Assembly (NCBI GenBank): GCA_947302975.1
Contig: CAMYXA010000003.1
Location: forward strand, 1-64,000
Direction of reading: 5' to 3'
DNA: 64,000 nt
Source of the DNA: an uncultured Candidatus Saccharibacteria bacterium
Lineage (GTDB): Bacteria; Patescibacteriota; Saccharimonadia; Saccharimonadales; Saccharimonadaceae
The notes below the pieces were generated by a model. That model was not told the DNA's origin. It made no database searches and saw only the letters and a program-made list of their open reading frames with translations. The position numbers were made by a program, and so were the translations under genes. Shown in pieces: positions 1-10,322 of the stretch. Positions within the stretch are counted from its first letter, which is position 1; every line of letters begins with the position of its first letter.

Positions 1-1
1 T

Positions 2-115
2 GACCTCCGTGGTATGTCCCAAGGCCGTGCTGCTTCTTCAATGGAGCTCTACGGCTACGAGGAAGTTCCACCAAACGTAGCTCAAGAAGTTATCGAAAAG
101 AGAAGCTCAAAATAA
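2..115 (+). CDS. fusA: Elongation factor G, C-terminal fragment (truncated by window start)
   Basis: Frame 2 reads [37 protein letters not shown], a typical EF-G C-terminus; hairpin terminator follows. Confidence 0.9.
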   Translation, partial: DLRGMSQGRAASSMELYGYEEVPPNVAQEVIEKRSSK

Positions 116-132
116 TTTAGCTTCAAAATCAT

Positions 133-163
133 AGAACCCCCACTTGCTGGGGGTTCTATTTTG
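133..163 (+). terminator. Rho-independent terminator after fusA
   Basis: AGAACCCCC acttgct GGGGGTTCT followed by ATTTTG. Confidence 0.8.
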
Positions 164-217
164 TGTTATAATATTTCGCGTAACTATTGTTGTTTGTACT
201 TTGACAGGAGGGAAAGA

Positions 218-970
218 ATGGAGACCAAAGATCTATATTTTTATGATGGATATGTCGTAAAGAACGGGGAATTACGAAAATACTACGGCGACGATGAGCG
301 GAAAGGGCATTACACCTACCCCAACATCGCCCCAGTCATTACGGCAGAGGCGGCGGCGCGCGAAGCAACCAGCATCACCTTCCCGGAAGGGGTTAAAGTC
401 CTAGACGCTCAGCTCTGTAGTCATGGATGCCTCGAGTCAGTTTCGCTACCGGATTCACTGGAAAAAATTAGCGAATCCTGCTTCAATTACAGCCGTCTTA
501 CCGAGATCAAACTACCACCCAATCTCAAAAAGATTAGGCAACGCGCTTTTTCATATACGAATCTAACCGAGCTAGTCATTCCGCCAAGCGTAGTAGAGCT
601 CGGAGGCAGTATATTGTCAGGTTCCAAAGCGAAAAAACTAGTTGTCTCGCCGAACGCTAAGATCCCCAATTTCCTGATTGATCAGTCTCGTGTTGAAGAG
701 CTCAGAATAACTGCCCTTCAATTCCATGAGGTAATTACGGAGTCACGACGCCGAGACCGCAAAGAATGTAAAGAGGATCCGGATATATATTGCCCGTTCG
801 GAGGCTGTACAACTTTACAGAGAGTATGGCTAGATGACAGGGAATTTGACGATCTGTCACTCTTCGAATTTGCTACCAAAAATGGATGCAGCAAACGAAC
901 CTTCAATCGTATCTTCTGGAATACCCCATTCCATACGGAAATATCCATGAGTAGGCGGCGAAGAACCTAA
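218..970 (+). CDS. Leucine-rich-repeat (BspA/LRR_5-like) protein
   Basis: Repeats such as SLPDSLEKISESCFNYSRLTEIKLPPNLKKIRQRAFSYTNLTELVIPPSV; start at ATG 218 after SD aggaggg. Confidence 0.7.
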   Translation: METKDLYFYDGYVVKNGELRKYYGDDERKGHYTYPNIAPVITAEAAAREATSITFPEGVKVLDAQLCSHGCLESVSLPDSLEKISESCFNYSRLTEIKLPPNLKKIRQRAFSYTNLTELVIPPSVVELGGSILSGSKAKKLVVSPNAKIPNFLIDQSRVEELRITALQFHEVITESRRRDRKECKEDPDIYCPFGGCTTLQRVWLDDREFDDLSLFEFATKNGCSKRTFNRIFWNTPFHTEISMSRRRRT

Positions 971-983
971 TCCCTCAGCACAA

Positions 984-1018
984 AAAACAGGCTGTTCCTG
1001 ACGGAACAGCCTTTTTTG
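984..1018 (+). terminator. Rho-independent terminator
   Basis: AGGCTGTTCC tgac GGAACAGCCT TTTTTT. Confidence 0.85.
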
Positions 1019-1024
1019 TTGAAT

Positions 1025-1417
1025 TTAAGCGAGTAATTTGTTTTTCCTTTTCGCCGCATCGATTGTGCACTGCATACCACAGTAATCAAACCGCAGTATC
1101 GTGTACCCAGATGAGTAGGTATCATTTCCATCTGCATACTGATGGAAAGTATAATAAGTAATCTTCACCCTAGGATTCTTAGCGTCCTTAACTTTTTTAC
1201 GAAATGTCTTCTGGCCATCTTCATCTAAATAATCCGGAGCTTTCTTCGGATCATCAACGAAATTGAGCATTTCCTTAAGCTCAGTCTTGGTCGGACAGAG
1301 ACAGCTCATGGTTTTTCCACCCAGCTGAATCTTCAAACTAAATCTTTCGCAAAACTCGTTAAACCTGCTACAAATCGATTCGACCATTTTTCCATCTTCC
1401 TTCTTCTTGTTACCCAT
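1025..1417 (-). CDS. Hypothetical protein
   Basis: ORF; start chosen at second Met (1417) because ggaggaagg lies upstream as SD. Confidence 0.55.
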   Translation of the reverse strand: MGNKKKEDGKMVESICSRFNEFCERFSLKIQLGGKTMSCLCPTKTELKEMLNFVDDPKKAPDYLDEDGQKTFRKKVKDAKNPRVKITYYTFHQYADGNDTYSSGYTILRFDYCGMQCTIDAAKRKNKLLA

Positions 1418-1676
1418 ACAACCTTCCTCCATTCTACTTCTTGTACTACTTTACTCGCTTCAAATTAATAAAAAACTAGGCGCCCCTCCTTTTAGCACCA
1501 CTTTTACTATTATATCACAGAATTTGAGCTGCGTCAATATCGAAAAGTCTTATGTATTTTTTCTCATATAATGCCCTTTACAATCTAGCAAAAATAGTCT
1601 AAAATAATTATTGTAGAGTTTTGGAGCTGGTTTTTATTAGCGCTCCAAAATCATTAATAAAAAATAAGGAGAATGA

Positions 1677-2861
1677 ATGGCAAATTTTGACCGTTCCAAG
1701 CCGCACATTAACGTCGGCACCATGGGTCACGTCGACCATGGTAAAACCACTTTAACTGCTGCAATTACTAACGTTCTTGCAAAGAGACTTCCATCAGAAG
1801 TTAACAAAGCAGTTGCTTACGATCAGATTGATAACGCTCCAGAGGAAAAAGCACGTGGTATCACCATCGCTACTTCTCACCAAGAGTACGAATCTGAAAA
1901 ACGTCACTATGCCCACGTTGATATGCCGGGCCACGCTGACTACATTAAAAACATGATCACCGGTGCTGCACAGGTTGATGGTGCAATCCTCGTCGTCGCA
2001 GCTAACGATGGTCCACTTCCACAAACCCGTGAGCACGTTCTTCTCGCTCACCAGGTGAACGTTCCAAAGATCATCGTCTTCCTCAACAAGATGGACCTCG
2101 CTGATCCAGAACTCGTCGAACTCGTTGAAATGGATGTTCGTGACCTTCTTAACAAATATGGTTTCGATGGTGACAACGCTCCAATCATCAAGGGTTCTGC
2201 TACTAAGGCTCTTGAAGGCGATCCAGCCAACGAAGATGCTATCATGGAACTCGTTCACGCTATGGACGAATACTTTGATATCCCAGAACACGATCTCGAC
2301 AAACCATTCTTGATGCCAGTTGAAGACGTCTTCTCAATCAAAGGCCGTGGTACTGTTGCTACCGGTCGTATCGAGCAAGGTATTGTCAAATTGAACGACG
2401 AAGTTGAAATCGTTGGTCTCAAAGACACCCAAAAATCAGTCGTTACCGGTATCGAAGCCTTCCATAAGACTCTCGATCAAGGTCAAGCTGGCGATAACGC
2501 TGGTCTTCTCCTCCGTGGTATCGAACGTGAACAAATTGAACGTGGCCAAGTTATTGCAAAGCCAGGCTCAATTACCCCACACACTGAATTCGAAGCACAA
2601 GTTTACATCCTTAAGAAGGAAGAAGGCGGCCGCCACACCCCATTCTCAAAGGGTTACAAGCCACAGTTCTACTTCCGTACCACCGATGTTACTGGTGAAG
2701 TCGAACTTCCAGCTGACAAAGAAATCGTCATGCCTGGTGACCAAGTGACCTTCAACGTCAAACTCTTGGCCCCAGTCGCTATGAACAACAACGACCGCTT
2801 CGCTATCCGCGAAGGTGGCAAGACGGTTGGTTCTGGTGTCATCACCAAGGTTATCAAATAA
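1677..2861 (+). CDS. tuf: Elongation factor Tu
   Basis: [50 protein letters not shown]; full length. Confidence 0.98.
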   Translation: MANFDRSKPHINVGTMGHVDHGKTTLTAAITNVLAKRLPSEVNKAVAYDQIDNAPEEKARGITIATSHQEYESEKRHYAHVDMPGHADYIKNMITGAAQVDGAILVVAANDGPLPQTREHVLLAHQVNVPKIIVFLNKMDLADPELVELVEMDVRDLLNKYGFDGDNAPIIKGSATKALEGDPANEDAIMELVHAMDEYFDIPEHDLDKPFLMPVEDVFSIKGRGTVATGRIEQGIVKLNDEVEIVGLKDTQKSVVTGIEAFHKTLDQGQAGDNAGLLLRGIEREQIERGQVIAKPGSITPHTEFEAQVYILKKEEGGRHTPFSKGYKPQFYFRTTDVTGEVELPADKEIVMPGDQVTFNVKLLAPVAMNNNDRFAIREGGKTVGSGVITKVIK

Positions 2862-2880
2862 TCTAACCGACAGTCACAAA

Positions 2881-2905
2881 GAATCCCCGCAAGGGGATTT
2901 TTTGT
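2881..2905 (+). terminator. Terminator after tuf
   Basis: AATCCCC gcaa GGGGATT TTTTG. Confidence 0.75.
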
Positions 2906-2985
2906 TGGGTATACACGAGCCGTCAACCAGGTTTATCCCTACAACGGGGCATAAAAAAATCTCCCCGAAGGGAGATTTTTATTTG

Positions 2986-3957
2986 CTATACCATGTAGCG
3001 AGATTTGCGTTCACGGCGTTTCTTGACCATCACAATGATCCAGAAGATTACTACAGCGATGAGAACCAAGATTACGACCAAGATTGGAAGAGGAAGCATC
3101 AGAACGAGCTGAGTAATCTCTTCGCTAGCGTTTGCAGCGTTAACAGAGTAAGAAACCCAGAACAAACCAAAGTATGGAGTTTCTTCCCAAACATCGGTGA
3201 TCTTGCGGGTTGAATCTGGAAGAACGGAGGTGTTGGCGGTGTTTTTGTAAAGTTCACCACCGAAGATATTCTTCACGGTGACGGTAGAACGAGCATTAAT
3301 ATCGACGTTGCCAGTGTTTTTAACGATTGCACCAGTATGAATAACGGCGTTGGTGATTTTCTTGCCGTCCTTAGAATTGAGGGAATCATCGGCGTTTTTC
3401 AAGATTGCCAAGTTAGAGATCTCAGCAGTATTGATGGTTTCGCCAGTTGCACGGCCATAAATAACCAAACCAACACGAGAAACAGCCTTGATGCCGCCGC
3501 CATTGGAGTTATTAATGCCTTCAGCGAAGATCACAGCATATTGACCACCATTTGGAATGCTATATGGAGTATCGATCTTGTAGGAAATCGTTTCCTCAGT
3601 ACAGCCAGGAACGGTGAAAGTTGCCTCATTGACGTAGTTTCCAGTCTTATCCTGGAAGGAAATCCAGCGACTAATTTGGGTATATTTGGTCTCATTTGAG
3701 AAGCTCATGTTGTAGTCTTCGTCGGCTGCAGAGTATGGCGCCGCATAGACACGGAACGAAGCTTCTTCTGAGCTAATATTCTTAACCGTGAAAACATCTG
3801 AGTCATAAGACTTTCCGCCTTCGATATTGAGAACCTTGGTAACAGGAGAGATCGAAAGGCCAGTGTTGCCTTCAGTACAGGTATCGGCAAATGCAGGGAA
3901 CGAAACTGCAGTGGCAGCCAAAACCGCAACTCCTAAAGATTTTAGTATCCTATTCAT
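2986..3957 (-). CDS. Secreted, membrane-anchored DUF916/WxL-binding-like protein
   Basis: Signal peptide MNRILKSLGVAVLAATAVSFPAFA, Ig-like extracellular part, C-terminal TM plus KKRRERK tail; SD aggagg. Confidence 0.6.
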   Translation of the reverse strand: MNRILKSLGVAVLAATAVSFPAFADTCTEGNTGLSISPVTKVLNIEGGKSYDSDVFTVKNISSEEASFRVYAAPYSAADEDYNMSFSNETKYTQISRWISFQDKTGNYVNEATFTVPGCTEETISYKIDTPYSIPNGGQYAVIFAEGINNSNGGGIKAVSRVGLVIYGRATGETINTAEISNLAILKNADDSLNSKDGKKITNAVIHTGAIVKNTGNVDINARSTVTVKNIFGGELYKNTANTSVLPDSTRKITDVWEETPYFGLFWVSYSVNAANASEEITQLVLMLPLPILVVILVLIAVVIFWIIVMVKKRRERKSRYMV

Positions 3958-4128
3958 TAAACCTCCTTTATTTATAGTTATTATACTATATTTTTCTTAC
4001 CTACGAGGTTGATTTTTCAGATAAAATGGTGTATAATTAAAAGATAAACAAATTAATTATCCATCTCTAAAAACTTATCGACGAATCATCTAAGTATCCA
4101 TCTGAGGTTATAGAGACGAAAGGAAAAC

Positions 4129-4467
4129 ATGGCAGAAGCCAAAAAAGCAGCCGCAAAAGCTGAAGGACTCAAAATCCGCATCCGCTTGAAAGCCTATGAC
4201 CACCGTGTCATCGACCAAAGCGCCAAACAAATCATCGACACCGCTATCCGTACCGGTGCCAAGGTATCTGGTCCAGTACCACTACCAACCAAGCGTTCAA
4301 CCTTCACCGTTGTGAAATCCCCACACGTCTACAAGACCGGTGGTGAAGCCTTCGAAATGAAGGTTCACAAACGCCTTATCGACATCCTCGATGCCACCCC
4401 AAAGACGATCGAGAGCCTCCAAAATCTCTCCCTCCCAGCTGGTGTCGACGCCGAAATCAAAATGTAA
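4129..4467 (+). CDS. rpsJ: 30S ribosomal protein S10
   Basis: [54 protein letters not shown]. Confidence 0.97.
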   Translation: MAEAKKAAAKAEGLKIRIRLKAYDHRVIDQSAKQIIDTAIRTGAKVSGPVPLPTKRSTFTVVKSPHVYKTGGEAFEMKVHKRLIDILDATPKTIESLQNLSLPAGVDAEIKM

Positions 4468-4472
4468 TAGAA

Positions 4473-4499
4473 AATGCCCCAAGACGGGGCATTTTTTAT
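4473..4499 (+). terminator. Terminator after rpsJ
   Basis: AATGCCCC aagac GGGGCATT TTTTAT. Confidence 0.8.
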
Positions 4500-4523
4500 G
4501 CCTATATGCTATAATTGATATAT

Positions 4524-5798
4524 ATGATACTCGTATCTCGTTTTAAGAAACGTTTTTATTTCACAGTTGCTAATTATTTTAAGCATTTCGCCGATCGCTC
4601 CCTTAAACGCTGGAAGCCACGCATTATCGCTATCACTGGTTCAGCCGGAAAAACCACCATGCTCAACCTCGTTGAGGTGGAACTTGGCAAAAAAGCCCAC
4701 TTCTCACACGATGCCAACTCTGCATTCGGCATTGCTTTTGATATCCTCGGCATGAAGGGAATTAAAGGAACCAAACTCCACTGGATTCGCCTCTTTATCG
4801 AAGCCCCATTCCGCTCTTTCTTCTATACCAGGAAGCAACCATTCTACGTCGTCGAAATCGACGGTGAACGCCCACACGAAACCAATTTTCTCGCTACCTG
4901 GCTAAAACCAGAGATTACTATCTGGGTCTCCATCGGCCGTTCTCATGCCGCCAAGTTCGAAAGTGAAGTCGCCGAAGGCAAATTTGCTTCTCTCGACGAA
5001 GCTATCACCGACGAGTTCGCTAAACTCCCAGAAAACACCCAGAAACTCGTCTATATCGACGCCAACGCGCCTCTTATGCGCTCCGCAACCAAGAATATCA
5101 AAGCCAAAGTCATCCCAATCAAGAAATCTGAGCTCAAGAAATATGTCGTCTACCCAGATTTCACCGATTTCACCTACGGCAAAACCACCTTCCATTTCAA
5201 CAACCCAGAGGTTCGCGATCTCGCGTTCCACCTTCTTGTGCTTCAAGATATGATGAAGTATTTGAAGCTTCCATTTGTTGATGACTTCTCTGGACTCAAA
5301 GTTCCTCCAGGAAGAAACTCTCATTTCAAAGGCCTAAAAGGCATCGATATTATCGACAGTAGCTACAACGCTCACATCATTTCCATGGAATCCACCCTTG
5401 AGATGTTCCATCACATGCACGCCGACCGCAAATGGCTCGTGATTGGCGACATCATCGACCAAGGTTCAATTGAAGAGGAAGAGCACATCAAGCTCGCTCA
5501 CCTAATTGCCGACGTCGAACCAGACAACATCGTTTTGGTCGGCCAACGCACTAAGCAATACACCGCGCCAAAGCTAAAAGAGCTCGGCTTTTCTGCTCAC
5601 ACCACCACCGACCCAAAGAAAGCTCTCGAATACATCGAAAAGCACATCACTGGCAAGGAGACCATCCTCTTTAAGGGTAGCCAATACCTCGAATGGATTA
5701 TCGAGAAATTACTTTTGAACCCAGAAGACGCCGACAAACTTTGCCGCCGCGAACCCGCAGCCGTGAAACGCCGCAAAAAACGAGGACTTGACTCATGA
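4524..5798 (+). CDS. Mur ligase family protein (MurF-like)
   Basis: P-loop IAITGSAGKTTMLNLVE, EIDGERPHETNFL, DSSYNAH; leaderless-like promoter at 4510-4515. Confidence 0.75.
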   Translation: MILVSRFKKRFYFTVANYFKHFADRSLKRWKPRIIAITGSAGKTTMLNLVEVELGKKAHFSHDANSAFGIAFDILGMKGIKGTKLHWIRLFIEAPFRSFFYTRKQPFYVVEIDGERPHETNFLATWLKPEITIWVSIGRSHAAKFESEVAEGKFASLDEAITDEFAKLPENTQKLVYIDANAPLMRSATKNIKAKVIPIKKSELKKYVVYPDFTDFTYGKTTFHFNNPEVRDLAFHLLVLQDMMKYLKLPFVDDFSGLKVPPGRNSHFKGLKGIDIIDSSYNAHIISMESTLEMFHHMHADRKWLVIGDIIDQGSIEEEEHIKLAHLIADVEPDNIVLVGQRTKQYTAPKLKELGFSAHTTTDPKKALEYIEKHITGKETILFKGSQYLEWIIEKLLLNPEDADKLCRREPAAVKRRKKRGLDS

Positions 5799-6469
5799 AA
5801 CAGCTCTACGTAATCCACGGGTGGACTTACGATGCGAGCCGATGGGACAAAACTTTAGAAATTCTTAAGAAAAACAACATTGATGTACATTTTCTGAACG
5901 TTCCTGGGCTCACCGCGCCATCCAAAAAGATCTGGACCATCGACGATTACGTCGCTTGGGCTAACGAAAACATCCCGGACGGCGCCATTGCGCTTGGTCA
6001 TTCTAATGGTGGCCGCATCCTCTTGAATCTCTGCGCCAAAAATCCCCAGAAGTTAAAACATCTTATCCTGCTTGACGCTGCCGGAGTCTACGAGAACAGC
6101 CCTAAAAAACACATCACGAAGCTCATCGCAAAAGTCGGGAAACCTCTAAAAAACATCAAATTCATCAGTAAAGTTTTCCATAAACTCACCGGTTCCACGG
6201 ATTACGGCAAAGCTCCAGAAAACATGAAGCGCACCCTCGAGAACATGCTCGAGTCCGACAAGCACTTGAATATCGAGGCCGTAACCACCAAAACTTCCAT
6301 TTTGTGGGGCAAAAAAGACACCATCACTCCGCCACGCATGGCCAATAAAATGAACGAACTATTGCCAAATTCATCCCTCAAATTCTTCGAAAACTGGCCA
6401 CATTCCGCCTACATCTCCTATCCAGAAGAACTCGGAAACGCAATTGTAGAGGAGATGAAGAATGTCTAA
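5795..6469 (+). CDS. Alpha/beta hydrolase
   Basis: IHGWTYDASRW, nucleophile elbow GHSNGG, WPHSAY; ATGA overlap with upstream CDS. Confidence 0.8.
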   Translation: MKQLYVIHGWTYDASRWDKTLEILKKNNIDVHFLNVPGLTAPSKKIWTIDDYVAWANENIPDGAIALGHSNGGRILLNLCAKNPQKLKHLILLDAAGVYENSPKKHITKLIAKVGKPLKNIKFISKVFHKLTGSTDYGKAPENMKRTLENMLESDKHLNIEAVTTKTSILWGKKDTITPPRMANKMNELLPNSSLKFFENWPHSAYISYPEELGNAIVEEMKNV

Positions 6470-7571
6470 GCATTATTTTCTCGGCCAAGCCTCAAAATAC
6501 ACCTGGTCTCATCGCCTAGCCCACACTTTTGCGTTCGGCAGAAAAAAGGATTCCAGAGCTCTCCGTGAATTCTTGGCCAAGAAATATGACAGCGACATCA
6601 GTCACACCGCTCTAACCAAAAATGGCCGCTCCGCCCTCGCTATCGCCCTCAAGGCCAACCTCGAGGAAGGTTCCGACGTCATCATGAATGGCTTCACCTG
6701 CTACGCCGTCATCGAAGCTATCAAAGCCGCCAAAATGAACCCAGTTTTTGCTGATATCGACAAAGAAACCCTTCATTTTAACGCCAAAACCCTCGAACAA
6801 GCCATCGAGGCCCACAAAAACGTGAAGGGAATTATCGTCCAAAACACCCTCGGAAATCCTGTCGACATCGAAGCAATCGAAAAGGTCGCCCAAAAACACG
6901 ACCTCAAGATCTTCGAAGATATGGCCCATGCCACTGGCGTCTTTTATAAAGACGGACGCGAAGTCGGTACTGTCGGAGTCGCCACCGCCCTCTCATTCGG
7001 CAAAGAAAAATCCATCGACGCTATCACCGGCGGCGCAGTCGTTCTAAGAGACACAACTCTTCCAATAATCAAAGCGCCGAGAAAAACTCCGAAATTTGCC
7101 GCCTGCTTCCGCGCTCGCTTCTACCCACTTTTTGGCGCCATTTATCGCGCCCTCTCCTATATTAAGCTCGAAAAAGCTTGGATGGCATTTCTTATCAAAA
7201 CCAAGCAAGTTGAACGTTCCGCCAACAACAAGCTAGATCTAACCGAGCGTCCAGCCCACTTCGTCGCAAAAATGGCCCTAAAACAATTTAAAGCCTTACC
7301 AAAAAACGGCCAAAAACCAATCCGCAAATTTACCTTCGTAAGAGACCGCGACGAGCTAATCAAAAAACTGCGCGAAAACGGCTACTATTTCGACGGCGAA
7401 TGGTTTGAAACCCCAATCGCCCCAGAACGTTTCTATAAAAAATCTAACTTTAACGAAGAAGAATGCCCAGTTGCTACCGAGGTCGCAAAAACCATCGTCA
7501 ACATCCCAACTCAATATAGCGAATCCGCCCTGAAACCAGCCCTAAAAATAATCAAGGAGTATGAAGTATGA
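6462..7571 (+). CDS. DegT/DnrJ/EryC1/StrS-type PLP aminotransferase
   Basis: FEDMAHATG, SFGKEKSIDAITGGAVV (PLP lysine region). Confidence 0.75.
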   Translation: MSKHYFLGQASKYTWSHRLAHTFAFGRKKDSRALREFLAKKYDSDISHTALTKNGRSALAIALKANLEEGSDVIMNGFTCYAVIEAIKAAKMNPVFADIDKETLHFNAKTLEQAIEAHKNVKGIIVQNTLGNPVDIEAIEKVAQKHDLKIFEDMAHATGVFYKDGREVGTVGVATALSFGKEKSIDAITGGAVVLRDTTLPIIKAPRKTPKFAACFRARFYPLFGAIYRALSYIKLEKAWMAFLIKTKQVERSANNKLDLTERPAHFVAKMALKQFKALPKNGQKPIRKFTFVRDRDELIKKLRENGYYFDGEWFETPIAPERFYKKSNFNEEECPVATEVAKTIVNIPTQYSESALKPALKIIKEYEV

Positions 7572-8539
7572 ACTGGAAGAAAACCACCGAAAACTACCCA
7601 GAAGCAAATTTCTTGCAATCCCCAGAATGGGCTAAAGTTAACGAGATCCTAGGCACCAAAGTTATTGTTCGTGAGTTCGAAAACTTCGGTCGCGCCCTTA
7701 TGATTGTTCGAAACGCCAAACGTGGTCGCTACCTCGAAATCGCCTGCGGGCCACTCATCGACTGGCACAACACCAGCCTCCTCTATGAAGTCTTCGCGGA
7801 AATCCGAAAAACTGCCAAAGAGAATAAGTGCGCCTTCGTTCGTATCCGCCCACAACTCCGCCGCACCCCAGAAAACTTGATGCTCTTAAAAGGTCTCAAT
7901 CTCAAACCATCCCCAATGCATCTTGCCGCCGAGCACACCGTGATTCTTGATCTCACCAAATCCGAGGAAGAACTCCTCGCGGATATGCGCCGCCAGACTC
8001 GCTATGAGGTTCGCCGCGCCGATAAACTCGGCATCAAGATCGAAGTTTCAAACACCGAAGAAATCTTCCGCGAGTTCCACAAGGTTCAAGCCGAAACCGC
8101 AAAACGTCAGCACTTCTTCCCACCAAGTCTCGAACTACTTCTTGCCGAACATGAAGCCTTCGAAGATAAAGCCATGATTTACGTCGCTAAATACGAAAAC
8201 CAGCCAGTTGCTTATGGCCTCATCATCGCCAACGGTTCCGAAGCCGAGTACTACGAAGCCGCCTCAACCGAACTCAACCGCAAACTTCCAGGCGCCTACG
8301 CCCTCATTTGGCAAGCCATTAAAGACCTCAAATTCAAAGGTATCAAGCGTTTCAATCTCTGGGGAATTGCCCCACCAAACCAGCCACACCATCGCTACGC
8401 TGGCGTAACCACCTTCAAGACCGGCTTTGGTGGCGAGATTGTTGAATACGTCCCAGCCCACGACCTCGTTATTAGCAAAATCAAATACATTCCAAACCTA
8501 ATCGTCGAAAAAGCTCGCAAGAAAAAGAGGCATCTATGA
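7568..8539 (+). CDS. FemAB-family peptidyltransferase
   Basis: NFLQSPEWAKV, CAFVRIRPQLR, YYEAASTELNRKLPGAYALIWQAIK, NLWGIAP. Confidence 0.8.
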   Translation: MNWKKTTENYPEANFLQSPEWAKVNEILGTKVIVREFENFGRALMIVRNAKRGRYLEIACGPLIDWHNTSLLYEVFAEIRKTAKENKCAFVRIRPQLRRTPENLMLLKGLNLKPSPMHLAAEHTVILDLTKSEEELLADMRRQTRYEVRRADKLGIKIEVSNTEEIFREFHKVQAETAKRQHFFPPSLELLLAEHEAFEDKAMIYVAKYENQPVAYGLIIANGSEAEYYEAASTELNRKLPGAYALIWQAIKDLKFKGIKRFNLWGIAPPNQPHHRYAGVTTFKTGFGGEIVEYVPAHDLVISKIKYIPNLIVEKARKKKRHL

Positions 8540-9555
8540 AAATCGTCAACGCAGAAAACAGGGAACAGTGGGACAAGTTCATCACTTCTTTTGAAGACAC
8601 CAACTTCCTCCAATCATGGGATTTTTATGAATTCCACGCCTCCCGTGGCAAGAAGATTGTTCGTCGTATCGCTATAGACGACAAAGAAAACATCATCGCT
8701 GCCTACGCAGGCGTCGTCGAAACCGCAAAACGCGGAACCTATATGGCTATTGCGGGTGGCCCAATCGTGAACTGGAAAAAGAAATCCGAAGTTCGTGCTA
8801 TGTTCGAAGATATCAAGGAGCAGGGAAAAGAAAACCACTGCGTATTCGTACGCATCCGTCCACAGCTCGAGTTATCTGAAAACTCTCTAAAACTCATGAA
8901 AGAACTCGGCCTAAAACGCGCGCCAATGTATCTTTCTGTTGAATACGCCGGCATCTTGAACCTCGAAAAATCCGAAGAAGAAATTTTGAGTAGCGCTTCC
9001 CAAGGCTTCCGTCGCAAACTTCGCAAAGCCGAGAAGGAGAACATCGTCGTCGAGACCTCACAAGATCCAAAGACCGCCAAAACCTTCTATAAACTCGAAG
9101 TCGACCACGCCAAACGCCAAAAGTTCGTCGCTTTCTCTGAGGATTTCCTAGTCAAACAATTCGAAGCCTTCGCAAAAAACAACGAAGTCATTATGTATAC
9201 CGCAAAGAAGGATGGCGAAATCCTCGCCCAAAACTTCATGATTTTCTACGGCAACGAAGCCAGCTATCATTATGGCGTTTCCACCCCGCTCGGAACCAAA
9301 TTCTCCGCTGCGCCTTTGCTTCATATCGAGGCCATGCGTGAAGCCCGAAACCGCGGCATTAAGCGCTACAACCTCTGGGGAATTGTCGGCCTAGACGAAA
9401 AGAAGCATCGTTTTTATGGCGTATCCGAATTCAAACGCTCCTTCGGCTGCGAAGAGCTAAAATACACCCCAGCCCACGATCTGATCCTAAGCAAGCCTAA
9501 ATATCTCATCAACAAAATCGTCGAATCAATTCGTAAAAAAGTTCGCCACGTCTAG
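8536..9555 (+). CDS. FemAB-family peptidyltransferase, second paralog
   Basis: NFLQSWDFYEFH, CVFVRIRPQLELS, YHYGVSTPLGTKFSAAPLLHIEAMREARNRGIKRYNLWGIV. Confidence 0.8.
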   Translation: MKIVNAENREQWDKFITSFEDTNFLQSWDFYEFHASRGKKIVRRIAIDDKENIIAAYAGVVETAKRGTYMAIAGGPIVNWKKKSEVRAMFEDIKEQGKENHCVFVRIRPQLELSENSLKLMKELGLKRAPMYLSVEYAGILNLEKSEEEILSSASQGFRRKLRKAEKENIVVETSQDPKTAKTFYKLEVDHAKRQKFVAFSEDFLVKQFEAFAKNNEVIMYTAKKDGEILAQNFMIFYGNEASYHYGVSTPLGTKFSAAPLLHIEAMREARNRGIKRYNLWGIVGLDEKKHRFYGVSEFKRSFGCEELKYTPAHDLILSKPKYLINKIVESIRKKVRHV

Positions 9556-9613
9556 AATAAATCCTTCAAACGTGCTACAATAAACATAAGCATCATAACA
9601 AGGAGATTTTTTC

Positions 9614-10285
9614 ATGGCACACATCAACCGTAAATTCATCGACAAACACTGGCTCGTGTTTTGTCTTCGTGGAGCACTCGCTCTTATATTCGGCTTCTTT
9701 GCGTTGTCTGGAAAAATCCAAGATCTGCCATACGCAATCTCCCTAATCAGCGTCTTCCTACTTGCGATGGGCATCATCGATTCCTCAAACGCTCTCTATA
9801 ATTCAACCAAAAAACGCGGCTGGGGCAACGCCATCTTCGACGCCCTCATCGACATCGTCGCCGCTCTCCTTCTCCTCTTTGCTGCAAACAACAACATCGT
9901 CTTTAGCCTCATTATCATCTCAATCTACACCGCAATTTCCGGCGTTATTGACCTCATCCACAGCGTCGTTTCGACTGTCGACCCAACCGATCGCTTCATC
10001 CGTGCCATCCTCGGCATCTGTGGCACCATCATGGGCCTCGTCATCATCAACGCTGGTGATTTCGAAATCACCGCCTTCATCCGCTTCTTCGGCGCCTACA
10101 TGCTCATTGTCGGTGTTTGTAGCTTCATCTACGGCATCCACAACCGTTCCCAAAACCTTGAAGATCGTGCCGCCAGAAAAGAATCTGCCACCAAAGTTAT
10201 GAAATCCTTCACCAAGAAACCAGCCGCCAAAAAGACCGCCAAAAAGCCAGCCGCCAAGAAGGCCGCATCGAAAAAATCCAAGTAA
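9614..10285 (+). CDS. DUF308/HdeD-like membrane protein with Lys/Ala-rich tail
   Basis: Multiple TM segments; C-terminus KKPAAKKTAKKPAAKKAASKKSK. Confidence 0.6.
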   Translation: MAHINRKFIDKHWLVFCLRGALALIFGFFALSGKIQDLPYAISLISVFLLAMGIIDSSNALYNSTKKRGWGNAIFDALIDIVAALLLLFAANNNIVFSLIIISIYTAISGVIDLIHSVVSTVDPTDRFIRAILGICGTIMGLVIINAGDFEITAFIRFFGAYMLIVGVCSFIYGIHNRSQNLEDRAARKESATKVMKSFTKKPAAKKTAKKPAAKKAASKKSK

Positions 10286-10322
10286 TATGCTATAATTAGG
10301 TCTCAAGGAGACCCCTAGAAAA

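Noticed and set aside
2815-3213. 132-aa plus ORF
   Set aside because: Runs through the tuf terminator and antisense to the DUF916-like gene.
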